A stretch of 64,000 nt of DNA from Streptomyces sp. P3 (GTDB taxonomy: Bacteria > Actinomycetota > Actinomycetes > Streptomycetales > Streptomycetaceae), in contig JAFEKX020000001.1 of the NCBI GenBank assembly GCA_016893485.2, positions 4,526,001 to 4,590,000 on the forward strand, in the 5' to 3' direction. Positions 37,023 to 44,831 of the stretch are shown piece after piece; the stretch's first letter is position 1, and each line of letters opens with the position of its first letter. The translations under genes were made by a program, and so were the position numbers. Below the pieces are notes generated by a model. It was not told where the DNA came from and ran no database searches. It saw only the letters and a list, made by a program, of their open reading frames with translations.

Positions 37023-38428
37023 CTAACCGCCCTCACCGCCACCCCGAATCAGCTCCCGCAACCGCTCCCACCCCCGCTCGTACGCGAACGCCTCCACTCC
37101 CCACCGCAGCGCCGGCACCGTCCGCACCAGCCCCGACGCGTCCCGCTCCAGGACATGCACCTCGGCGATCCGGCGCCGCCCGGCCCGGTCCCGTACGAGA
37201 TGCAGGACCACCGACAGCGCGGCCGCCAACTGGCTGTGCAGCGCGGCCCGGTCGAGGCCCGCGGCCGTACCCAGGGCCTCCAGGCGGGCCGGTACGTCGG
37301 CCGCCGCGTTCGCGTGGACGGTGCCGCAGCCGCCCTCGTGGCCGGTGTTGAGCGCGGCGAGGAGGTGGACGACCTCCGGGCCGCGCACCTCGCCGACGAC
37401 GAGCCGGTCCGGCCGCATCCGGAGTGCCTGGCGGACGAGGTCCTGAAGCGTGACGAGCCCGGCGCCCTCCTGATTGGCGGGTCTGCTCTCCAGCCGTACG
37501 ACGTGGGGATGGTCCGGCTTCAACTCCGCAGAGTCCTCGGCCAGTACGACCCGCTCCCCGGTCCGACCAGGCCCAGCAGCGCGCTCAGCAGCGTCGTCTT
37601 GCCGCTGCCCGTACCGCCGCTGATCAGGAACGAGAGCCGTGCCTCGATCAGTGCCCGCAGGATGCGGTCCCCACCAGGCGGCACCGTGCCCGCCGTGACC
37701 AGCTCGCCGAGGGTGAACGCGCGCGGTCGTACGACACGCAGCGACAGGCAGGTGCAGCCGACGGCCACCGGGGCAGCACCGCGTGCAGTCGGGTCCCGTC
37801 GGGCAGCCGGGCGTCGGCCCAGGGGCGGGCGTCGTCCAGCCGGCGTCCGGCCACCGCGGCCAGGCGCTGCGCGAGGCGTCGTACGGCCGCCGCGTCCGGG
37901 AAGGAGACGCCGGTCAGCTCCAGGCCACCGCCCCGGTCGACCCACACCCGGTCCGGGGCCGACACCAGGACGTCGGTCACGGAAGGGTCGGCGAGCAGGG
38001 ACTCCAGCGGGCCGCTGCCCACCAGCTCGGACCTCAACTGCTCGGCGGCGCCCAGCACTTCGGCGTCCCCAGCACCCGCCCCTGCTCCCGCAGTGCCTGC
38101 GCCACCCGCGCGGGCGTCGGCTCACCCCCACTCTCGGCCAGCCACCGCCGCACCCCGTCGAGCAACCCCGCGGGGAGCTCGGGCCCACCGCCACCCGAAG
38201 CCCAACGCCCCGAATCCCCACCCGCCCAAGCCGCACAGCCTCACGCACTGGGGCGCCCGCCGAAGCCCAAGGCCCTGATGCCCCCACCCCCGCAAGCCCG
38301 GCAGCCCCACTCACCGGAGCACCCACCGGAGCACCGGCTCCGTAAGAAGAGCCCGAAGACGCGCCCCTCGACGCGCTCGCCGAACCACTCGCGGATGCTC
38401 CGCCCCCGCTCCCCACCAGCCCCCTCAT
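37023..38428 (-). CDS. tadA: TadA/CpaF-type pilus assembly ATPase, frame-broken
   Basis: A secretion ATPase that powers Flp pilus assembly. The start ATG at 38428 overlaps the upstream stop as ATGA. After a Gly/Ser/Ala-rich leader the N-domain reads LLDGVRRWLAESGGEPTPAR and LGAAEQLRSELVGSGPLESL. Walker A is SGGTGSGKTTLLSALL; the Asp box is near LVRQALRMRPDRLVVGEVRG; the His box is GGCGTVHANAAADVPARL. A deletion in the C4 run at 38067-38070 and shifts near 37770 and 37530 break it. It ends RELIRGGGEGG. Its partners are tadB and tadC directly downstream. Confidence 0.9.
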
Positions 38429-39538
38429 ACGCCACCCGCCTCGACCAGCGCCCGCTCCAGGAACTCCCGGCAGAACCGCGCCAGCGGTCCCTTCCCCGCC
38501 GTCCCCGGTGGGGACTTGCCCTCGTGCGGTCGTAGCAGCCCGGACTCCACGGGCACCTCTCCGGCCAGGGGCAGGGCGAGGAGGCGGGCCACCTCACGGT
38601 CGTCGAGGCCGGGGCGTACGGGCCGCGTACGGCCACGCGGAGGTCGCGCAGGACCATGCCGACGGCGGACGCGACGCGGCCGGCCGCCGCGACGGCGCGG
38701 AGTTCGGCGGGGACCACAAGGAGGCCCACGTCGAGTTGGGCCAGGGCCTCGGCGACGCCGTCGTCGATGCGGCGGGGCAGGTCGACCACGACCGTGCCGC
38801 CGCGCCTCCTGGCGGCGGCGAGCACCGCCCGTACCGCCTGCGGGGATGGCGACGCAGTCGCCGCGGTCCCAACTGAGCACCCGGAGCGAGTGCAGTTCGG
38901 GCAGGGACTCCTCCAGGGCGCCGCCGCCGACCCGGCCGCGCGAGGCGGCGAACGCGGGCCAGCGCAGGCCCTCCGCCGTCTCGCCGCCGAGGAGTACGTC
39001 GAGTCCGCCGCCCAGCGGATCCGCGTCCACCAGGAGGGTGCGCAGCCCTCACGCGCGGAGGTGACGGCGAGCGCGCAGGCCAGCGTGGACGCCCCGGCCC
39101 CGCCCCTGCCGCCGATGACGCCCACGGTGAGCGCGGGGCGGCCGACGCCCTCGGCGACGTCGGCGATGCGGTCGACCAGCCACTGCTCGCCGTCGGGCAG
39201 CATCAGGACGTGGTCGGCGCCGATCTCGACGGCCCGCCGCCAGACCCCGGAGTCGTCCTGATCCCGGCCGACCAGCACCACCCCCGCCGCCGGGCGGCCC
39301 CGCGCACCCGTCGGACCGCGTCGTCGCCGACCAGGACGAGCGGTGCCGTCTCCCAGCCGCCCCGGCGCTCCGGCACCCCGTGGTGGACTTCGGGTGTCGC
39401 GCCGGCCGCCGCGCACAGGCGCAGCAGGTCGTCGAGGAGCTCGGCGTCCTCGGTGACGATCAGCGGTCCGCCCTGTCGCCCTCCGGCGGCGGGCGGCGGA
39501 TCGCCTGTGACAGTTCCGGCCATGTTTTCCATCCCCAT
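38425..39538 (-). CDS. TadZ/CpaE-like ATPase (septum-site-determining Ssd family), frame-broken
   Basis: A MinD-superfamily protein that localises the Tad machine; mycobacterial homologue Rv3660c (Ssd) affects septation. A receiver-like N-domain (GGPLIVTEDAELLDDLLRLC) is followed by the deviant Walker region VGVIGGRGGAGASTLACALA, which lacks the usual Lys-Thr pair after Gly (GGAGAST), then VDADPLGGGLDVLLGGE and GGTVVVDLPRRIDDGVAEAL. The C-terminus ends ARFCREFLERALVEAGGV. Start candidates are ATG 39538, 39532 and 39523. Shifts fall near 39300, 39050 and 38850. It is the first gene of the tad operon and diverges from the HAD gene. Confidence 0.85.
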
Positions 39539-39857
39539 CGATGTCTCTCGCGTCACCCCTGCGGCCACGCGATTCCCAAACGTGCGGAGAACCGGCGATC
39601 GGCCCCTTATGCACGGCCGACAGAAACCGGCCAAACGCGTCCGACAAACGGAACGGGCCCATGAACTCGCCGCGAGCGAGGACGCGTTGGAATCACGGTG
39701 CGGGCATCGCGGAAATCGTGTGGATCTTGGTCAAAAACTGTGGACAACTCAGGGCCTGTGAATATCGCCTTCACCCATACCGGTGACCCCTGTACTGGCC
39801 TCTGTGCGAGTTCCGCAGCGCAGTCCGCCGACTACGCACGGTGACGGGCTCTGGGCA
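39539..39857. other. Leader region of the tad operon
   Basis: About 320 bases with no gene I can support. It contains AAAACTGTGGACAACTC near 39735 and a short inverted repeat CCATACCGGTG at 39774-39784. The tad promoter should lie here but no clear -35/-10 pair stands out. On its right it meets the 3' end of the 6C RNA transcribed in the same direction as tad. Confidence 0.5.
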
Positions 39858-40004
39858 TGAAAAAGGCGGCACCAGCCGCCTCGGGTCTGCCTCACGACCA
39901 CACGCAGGGAGCGAAAACGCGTCTGGACATGCGACGACCCCACCGGGGGAGAGTGGGGGTCGTCTTCACGGCCGACTCGGGGGAGGAGCCGGACCGCGTT
40001 AGCA
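39858..40004 (-). ncRNA. 6C small RNA
   Basis: On the minus strand two stable hairpins expose C-rich loops. One is CCGGCTC-CTCCCCC-GAGTCGG (39972-39992); the other is GACGACCCCCAC-TCTCCCCCG-GTGGGGTCGTC (39933-39964). About 50 bases later a terminator GGCGGC-TGGT-GCCGCC followed by five T ends the transcript at about 39858. This matches the actinobacterial 6C RNA (two hairpins with C-rich loops), and the position between an ssd/tadZ gene and a HAD phosphatase is the same as for the M. tuberculosis 6C RNA (B11). The 5' end is uncertain and may reach about 40024: TTGCCT (40058-40053) and CACCAT (40035-40030) could be its -35 and -10, 17 bases apart. Confidence 0.8.
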
Positions 40005-40040
40005 CGGTCGCGAACGATCCGTGACTTCCATGGTGTACCC

Positions 40041-40052
40041 GAGAGGCCTCTC
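40041..40052. promoter_or_regulatory. Perfect 12-bp palindrome in the putative 6C promoter spacer
   Basis: GAGAGGCCTCTC is fully self-complementary and fills most of the spacer between the candidate -35 and -10 of the 6C RNA. Its other edge is 57 bases before the HAD gene start, so a bound protein could affect both. Confidence 0.35.
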
Positions 40053-40108
40053 AGGCAAACCCACGCGCCTCACCTTACGCCGAATGGGCTGCGCCTATGC
40101 TCTGGGTT

Positions 40109-40929
40109 GTGGAAAACCACTCCTTGCCCCGCACAGCAGCCTTCTTTGACCTGGACAAGACGGTCATTGCGAAGTCGAGCACGCTCACCTTCGGCAAGTC
40201 CTTCTACCAAGGCGGACTGATCAACCGCAGGGCCGCCCTGCGGACCGCCTATGCGCAGTTCGTCTTCCTCACCGGTGGCGCCGACCACGACCAGATGGAG
40301 CGGATGCGCAAGTACCTGTCCGCACTCTGCCGCGGCTGGAACGTCCAGCAGGTCAGGGAGATCGTCGCCGAGACGCTGCACGACCTGATCGACCCGATCA
40401 TCTACGACGAGGCGGCCTCCCTCATCGAGGAGCACCACTCGGCCGGCCGGGACGTGGTGATCGTGTCCACGTCGGGCGCCGAGGTGGTCGAGCCGATCGG
40501 TGAACTCCTGGGCGCGGACCGGGTGGTGGCGACCCGCATGGTCGTGGGCGACGACGGCTGCTTCACCGGCGAGGTGGAGTACTACGCGTACGGCCCGACG
40601 AAGGCCGAGGCGATCAGGGAGCTGGCGCAGTCCGAGGGGTACGACCTCGACCGCTGCTTCGCCTACAGCGACTCGGCGACGGACGTACCGATGCTGGAGT
40701 CCAGGGCCACCCCTACGCCGTGAACCCGGACCGCACGCTGCGCCGCGAGGCAGTCCCGCGCGGGTGGCCGATTCTGGACTTCAACCGCCCGGTGCGGCTC
40801 AAGCAGCGGCTGCCCACGCTCTCCGTACCGCCCCGCCCGGCCCTGGTCGTGGCCGCGGCCGTGGGTGCGGCGGCGGCCACGGCGGGGCTTGTCTGGTACG
40901 CGAGCCGACGCAAGACAGCGACCGTTTAG
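40109..40929 (+). CDS. HAD-IB family phosphatase with C-terminal membrane anchor, frame-broken
   Basis: A SerB-like phosphatase (mycobacterial Rv3661 position). Motif I is AAFFDLDKTVIAKSS with both catalytic Asp; motif II lies in VVIVSTSGAEVVEPIG; motif III in YGPTKAEAIRELA and CFAYSDSATDVPMLES. After a shift near 40705 it continues HPYAVNPDRTLRREA, GWPILDF and a hydrophobic anchor (ALVVAAAVGAAAATAGLVWY) with basic tail. TATGCT at 40096-40101 looks like a -10 box, placing transcription start at about 40108, so the GTG at 40109 may be read from a leaderless mRNA; the ATG at 40097 would overlap the box. Substrate unknown. Confidence 0.85.
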
Positions 40930-41082
40930 GACGGTTGGTGACCCTTTGAAGGTAAAAGTAAAGAACCTCGGCGAGGGGTTCCGCTTCCTCCGGGCCAGGA
41001 GTACAAAGGATTCAACGGCCCGCGAGACCAAGGACATCCGAAAGGATCACCTTAATACCGCATTTGGCCCCACGGACCGCGC

Positions 41083-41247
41083 ATGAACACCGAGCACCCA
41101 CGCGACGTCGACCCGTCGATTACGGGCCAGCCGCACCAGGTGACGGGCCAAGTTCCCGACCTGATGGGCAATATTTCGAGGACGCTTGGTAACCCGGTGG
41201 ATCATGCCAGCGGCGGTACGAATCCTCGTACCGCCGCAACCCTGTGA
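41083..41247 (+). CDS. Possible 54-residue small protein
   Basis: An ATG frame beginning MNTEHPRDVDPSITG and ending GGTNPRTAATL. Composition is ordinary but there is no Shine-Dalgarno sequence and codon third positions are less G+C-rich than in neighbours. TAATAC near 41054 could be a -10 box. The last codons lie in a 12-bp hairpin followed by a terminator. It could equally be a non-coding transcript of about 180 bases. In 40930-41287 I see nothing else. Confidence 0.3.
   Translation: MNTEHPRDVDPSITGQPHQVTGQVPDLMGNISRTLGNPVDHASGGTNPRTAATL
41210..41237. other. Perfect 12-bp hairpin before a terminator
   Basis: GCGGCGGTACGA pairs with TCGTACCGCCGC around a 4-base loop, ATCC. Followed 12 bases later by a Rho-independent terminator, it looks like the 3' structure of a small RNA or an mRNA-stabilising stem. 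Confidence 0.6.
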
Positions 41248-41249
41248 TC

Positions 41250-41270
41250 GCCCCCTGGTAGGGGCTTTTT
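41250..41270 (+). terminator. Intrinsic terminator with T5
   Basis: GCCCC-CTGGTA-GGGGC is followed by TTTTT. It ends a plus-strand transcript coming from the HAD gene or from the possible small RNA/ORF just upstream, and lies 18 bases before the end of the convergent Fic-like gene. Confidence 0.85.
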
Positions 41271-41287
41271 CATATGAAAGCTCGCTA

Positions 41288-42112
41288 CTAAGCAGCGCCG
41301 CGCTGAAGTGCCTCGCACACCGCCGTCGACTCGCGTGCCCCCAGCTCGACCGCCCTGCCGCAGTGCGCGATCCAGGCGGCCATGCCCTCCGGGGTGCCCG
41401 ACACATATCCGTCCAGTGCCGCGAGGTAGGCCGCGCGCCCCAGTTCGGCGTGGCCGACCTCCGCCGGGCAGACGGACTTGGGGTCGAGGCCGCTGCCGAT
41501 GAGGACGATCCGCTCGGCGGTACGCGCGACCAGGCCGTTGCGGGAGGTGAAGGGGCGCAGGGCGAGCAGTTCGCCGTGCACGACGGCGGCCGTCACCAGC
41601 GCCGGTGCCGAGCCGCCCGCGATGATCAGGTCCGCGAGTCCGTCCAGCCGCCCGGACACCTCGGCCGCGCCCGGCAACGGCAGTTCGACGAGCGGTTCGT
41701 GAACCGCCTCCCCCTGCTGTCGCGGCCGGCCGACCGTGTCGTCGTTGCTCGCCGCCGCCACCAGGTGGAGCCGGGCGAGCACCCGGAGGGGCGACTGCCG
41801 CCAGATGGACAGGAGTTGGCCCGCCTCGGCGGACAGCCGGAGGGCCGCCCCCATGGTGCGCGCCTCCTCGTCGCCGCTGAAGTCGGTACGACGGCGCACC
41901 TCTTCGAGGGCCCAGTCGGCCCCGGACAGCGCGGCCGAACCGCGCGCGCCGCGCAGGGCCGCCTCGGCGGTGAGCTCGTTGCTGCGACGCCGCATGACCC
42001 GGTGCCCGTAGACCCGGTCCACGGCCTTGCGCATGGACTCCACGGCCTCGGGCACTCCGGGCAGCGTGCCCAGGGCCGCGAGCGGATCGGCGGTCGCGTC
42101 TGTCGTACTCAT
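41288..42112 (-). CDS. Fic-domain-like protein with degenerate active site
   Basis: A 274-residue protein starting MSTTDATADPLAALGTLPG. The C-terminal half has VVHGELLALRPFTSRNGLVA, then RTAERIVLI, aligning with the Fic motif HPFxxGNGRxxR of AMP-transferases; the catalytic His is Arg and GNGR is RNGL, so transfer activity is unlikely. The helical region before it (SGADWALEEVRRRTDFSGDE) also fits a Fic fold. The frame is intact. The start lies at the exact centre of a 24-bp palindrome; an ATG at 42130 (MATVVLMSTT) is an alternative. It diverges from the CooC-like ATPase gene with 100 bases between. Confidence 0.75.
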   Translation of the reverse strand: MSTTDATADPLAALGTLPGVPEAVESMRKAVDRVYGHRVMRRRSNELTAEAALRGARGSAALSGADWALEEVRRRTDFSGDEEARTMGAALRLSAEAGQLLSIWRQSPLRVLARLHLVAAASNDDTVGRPRQQGEAVHEPLVELPLPGAAEVSGRLDGLADLIIAGGSAPALVTAAVVHGELLALRPFTSRNGLVARTAERIVLIGSGLDPKSVCPAEVGHAELGRAAYLAALDGYVSGTPEGMAAWIAHCGRAVELGARESTAVCEALQRGAA

Positions 42113-42123
42113 GAGTACGACAG
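42100..42123. promoter_or_regulatory. Perfect 24-bp palindrome centred on the Fic-like start codon
   Basis: CTGTCGTACTCA is followed directly by its reverse complement TGAGTACGACAG. The centre is the CAT that forms the start codon on the minus strand. It may be an operator for both divergent genes or, in the mRNA, a hairpin hiding the start. Confidence 0.7.
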
Positions 42124-42213
42124 TAGCCATCCCTGGGGTCCGCCCCACGATGGAGTGGTCTTCTTCACGCACACCTGCCACGCAGCGCAAGGGCACGACT
42201 ACTCTTCGTGAAC

Positions 42214-43191
42214 ATGAAAATTGCTTTCGTCGGGAAGGGCGGCAGCGGGAAGACCACCCTGTCCTCCCTGTTCATCCGCCACCTCGCGGCCACCGGCCGG
42301 CCCGTCGTCGCCGTCGACGCCGACATCAACCAGCATTTGGGCCCCGCCCTCGGCTTGACGAGGCGGAGGCCGCCGCACTGCCCGCACTCGGCGAACACCT
42401 CCTCCTGATCAAGGACCACCTGCGCGGCACCAACCCGCGCATCACCTCCGCCGACACGATGATCAAGACCACCCCACCGGGCGAGGGCTCCCGGCTGCTG
42501 CGGGTGCGCGAGGACAATCCGGTCTACGACGCCTGCGCGCGACCGGTGGAACTCGACGGCGGCACCGTCCGTTTGATGGTCACGGGCCCTTCACCGACGC
42601 CGACCTGGGGTCTCCTGCTACCACTCCAAGACGGGAGCGGTGGAGCTCTGCCTGAACCACCTGGTGGACGGGCGGGACGAGTTCGTCGTGGTGGACATGA
42701 CGGCGGGCTCGGACTCCTTCGCCTCCGGCATGTTCACCCGCTTCGACATCACGTTCCTGGTGGCCGAGCCGACCCGGAAGGGGGTCTCCGTCTATCGCCA
42801 GTACAAGGAGTACGCCCGTGACTTCGGAGTCGTCCTGAAGGTCGTCGGCAACAAGGTGCGGGACCAGGACGACCTCGACTTCCTCCGCGCCGAGGTCGGG
42901 GACGACCTGCTCGTGACGGTGGGGCACTCGGACTGGGTGCGTGCCATGGAGAAGGGCCGGCCGCCCCGGTTCGAGCTCCTGGAGGACGCCAACCGCCGCG
43001 CCCTGGGCCTGCTGGAGATCGCCGCCGACGCGACGTACGCACTGCGGGACTGGGAGCGCTACACGCGCCAGACGGTGCACTTCCACCTGAAGAACGCGCA
43101 GAGTTGGGGCAACGAGCGCACCGGGGCCGACCTGGCGGCGCAGGTCGACCCCGGTTTCGTGCTCGGCGAGAGCGTCACCGCCACCGCGTGA
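42214..43191 (+). CDS. CooC/MinD-type P-loop ATPase, frame-broken
   Basis: A SIMIBI-class ATPase. The N-terminus KIAFVGKGGSGKTTLSSLFI contains the deviant Walker A with signature Lys (GKGGSGKTT), then VVAVDADINQHLG. After shifts near 42355 and 42600 it continues LGEHLLLIKDHLRGTNP, DEFVVVDMTAGSDSFASGMF (A'/switch region), TFLVAEPTRKGVSVYRQY and LKVVGNKVRDQDDLDFLRAE, and ends GFVLGESVTATA. Relatives insert nickel (CooC) or position proteins; the target here is unknown. TACTCT at 42200-42205 may be a -10 giving a leaderless mRNA from ATG 42214; GTG 42208 is an alternative. Confidence 0.8.
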
Positions 43192-43224
43192 CACCACGCG
43201 CGCGGCGGGTCCGCCCGGGACTGC

Positions 43225-44496
43225 CTACCGCTTGACCGCCGGCGCCCCGGGGACGCCCTTCGGGGCCGGGGCGGGGCGGCCGGTCAGGAAGGACGTCCAG
43301 CCCTCCTTCGGTGCCTCGCCGACGTTCAGGCCGCGCAGCTTGGCCAGGGTCTGCGGGTCCTGGGCGTCCAGCCAGTCGGCCAGTTCCCGGAAGGACACGC
43401 AGCGCACCTCGGACTTGTTGCACACCTTCTCGATGACCTCGTCGAGGGCACGCATGTAGGTGCCGCCGTTCCAGGACTCGAAGTGGTTGCCGATGACCAG
43501 GGGCGCGCGGTTGCCGTCGTAGGCGCGGTCGAAGCCCTTGAGCAGGCCGTCACGCATCTCGTCGCCCCACTGGTCGTACTTGTCGGGGTCGCCCTGGGTC
43601 TGTGTGCCGGACTGGTTGACCATGAAGTTGTAGTCCATGGTCAGCTGTTGGTAGGAGTGGCCCGGGAAGGGGACGAGCTGCATGGACAGGTCCCACAGCC
43701 CCTCCTTCTTCTTGGGCCACATCTGCTCGTTGACCCCGCTGGTGTCGTAGCGGAAGCCCAACTGGCTGGCCGCCTTCATGAAGTTGGCCTGGCCCTCCAG
43801 GCAGGGCGTGCGGGCGCCGACCAGCTCCTTGTCGTAGTCGAAGGGCAGCGGAGAGGCCTTCTTCATCCCGGAGTTGGTCTTCCAGGTCTTCACGAACTGC
43901 TTCGCCTGGGCGATCTCGCTCTTCCACTCGGCGACCGACCACTCGCCGACCCCGCCGTTCTTGCCGCAGAAGTGACCGTTGAAGTGGGTGCCGATCTCGT
44001 TGCCCTCCAGCCACGCCAGGCGCAGCTGCTTCACGGTGTCGGAGATGCCCTGCTCGTCGTTGAAGCCGATGTCGGAGGCGCCCGGCGAGTGCTCCGGGGG
44101 CTTGTAGAGGTCGCGCTTGTCCTCGGGCAGCATGTACACGCCGCTCAGGAAGTACGTCATGTTCGCGTGGTTGGCCTTGAGACCTTGCGGAAGTGGGAGA
44201 ACAGCTTCTGGCTGTCCTCGCCGGCGCCGTCGAAGGAGAAGACCACGAACTGCGGGGGCTTCTGGCCGGGCTTGAGCCGCTCGGGTCTGGGCAGATGCGG
44301 CTGCGCCCCCGTGTACGACGTGGAGCCGTCCCCGATGAGGCGGACTCCGCTCTTGGGTGCCGGGGCGGGCGCCGCCTTGTGCGGACCGTGCGCGCCCTGC
44401 GGGGGAACCGTTGTCACCGATCGCGCAACCGGCGAGCGACGCGGCACAGGCCGCGGCGATCACGGCGCCCGCGGTGATCCTCTGGGTGGCGGCCAT
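43225..44496 (-). CDS. Lipoprotein with polysaccharide-deacetylase-like domain, frame-broken
   Basis: An exported lipoprotein starting MAATQRITAGAVIAAACAAS with lipobox LAGC. After a Pro/Ala-rich linker (shift near 44410) come PQFVVFSFDGAGEDSQKLFS, matching the first strand and Asp of NodB deacetylases, then (shift near 44175) MTYFLSGVYMLPEDKRDL, LEGNEIGTHFNGHFCG with metal-binding-type His residues, FDYDKELVGARTPCLEG, FRYDTSGV, and VIGNHFESWNGGTYMRALDE. The C-terminus ends PKGVPGAPAVKR. It probably acts on a cell-wall or extracellular glycan; the exact substrate cannot be told. It diverges from the SulP gene. Confidence 0.75.
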   Translation of the reverse strand: MAATQRITAGAVIAAACAASLAGCAIGDNGSPAGRARSAQGGARPGTQERSPPHRGRLHVVHGGAAASAQTRAAQARPEAPAVRGLLLRRRRRGQPEAVLPLPQGLKANHANMTYFLSGVYMLPEDKRDLYKPPEHSPGASDIGFNDEQGISDTVKQLRLAWLEGNEIGTHFNGHFCGKNGGVGEWSVAEWKSEIAQAKQFVKTWKTNSGMKKASPLPFDYDKELVGARTPCLEGQANFMKAASQLGFRYDTSGVNEQMWPKKKEGLWDLSMQLVPFPGHSYQQLTMDYNFMVNQSGTQTQGDPDKYDQWGDEMRDGLLKGFDRAYDGNRAPLVIGNHFESWNGGTYMRALDEVIEKVCNKSEVRCVSFRELADWLDAQDPQTLAKLRGLNVGEAPKEGWTSFLTGRPAPAPKGVPGAPAVKR

Positions 44497-44831
44497 GTCC
44501 GCCCACCTTCTTCCTTCGTTCGGACCGACGCCGATCAGGGCGTTCTCTGGCGATGTGCCGGGAGTCCCGGCAGCGCCGCCAAGGTCGCACGGGGCCGAAG
44601 GTGGGATTAGTACGACAAGCCGATGAAATTTCCACTTCACTCAACGGGGTGACTTATTCGCCCATTTGCCCGCAATCTCTATGCTTGACCTTTACTCTGC
44701 ATTACGATCCATTTACCGAGCGTTGAGAAATCCCGCCGCTGCACGCCGTGACCCACGGCCGCGACCGACCCCCGCCATCGACGGGGACCACCAGTTCCGC
44801 GACCGCGCTGCCCCGGAGGAGACGGGAAGAC
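44497..44831. other. Divergent promoter region
   Basis: About 335 bases between divergent deacetylase and SulP-carbonic anhydrase genes. The middle (44620-44720) is A+T-rich for this genome and includes TTGACC near 44684 and TATGCTTGACC, which may be promoter elements for the rightward gene, but spacing to a -10 is not convincing. No gene is visible. Confidence 0.5.

Noticed and set aside
40041..40062. Glycine-riboswitch-like string CTCTCAGGCAAA
   Set aside because: The rest of the aptamer is absent and the downstream gene is a HAD phosphatase; the string is explained by the palindrome and the 6C promoter.
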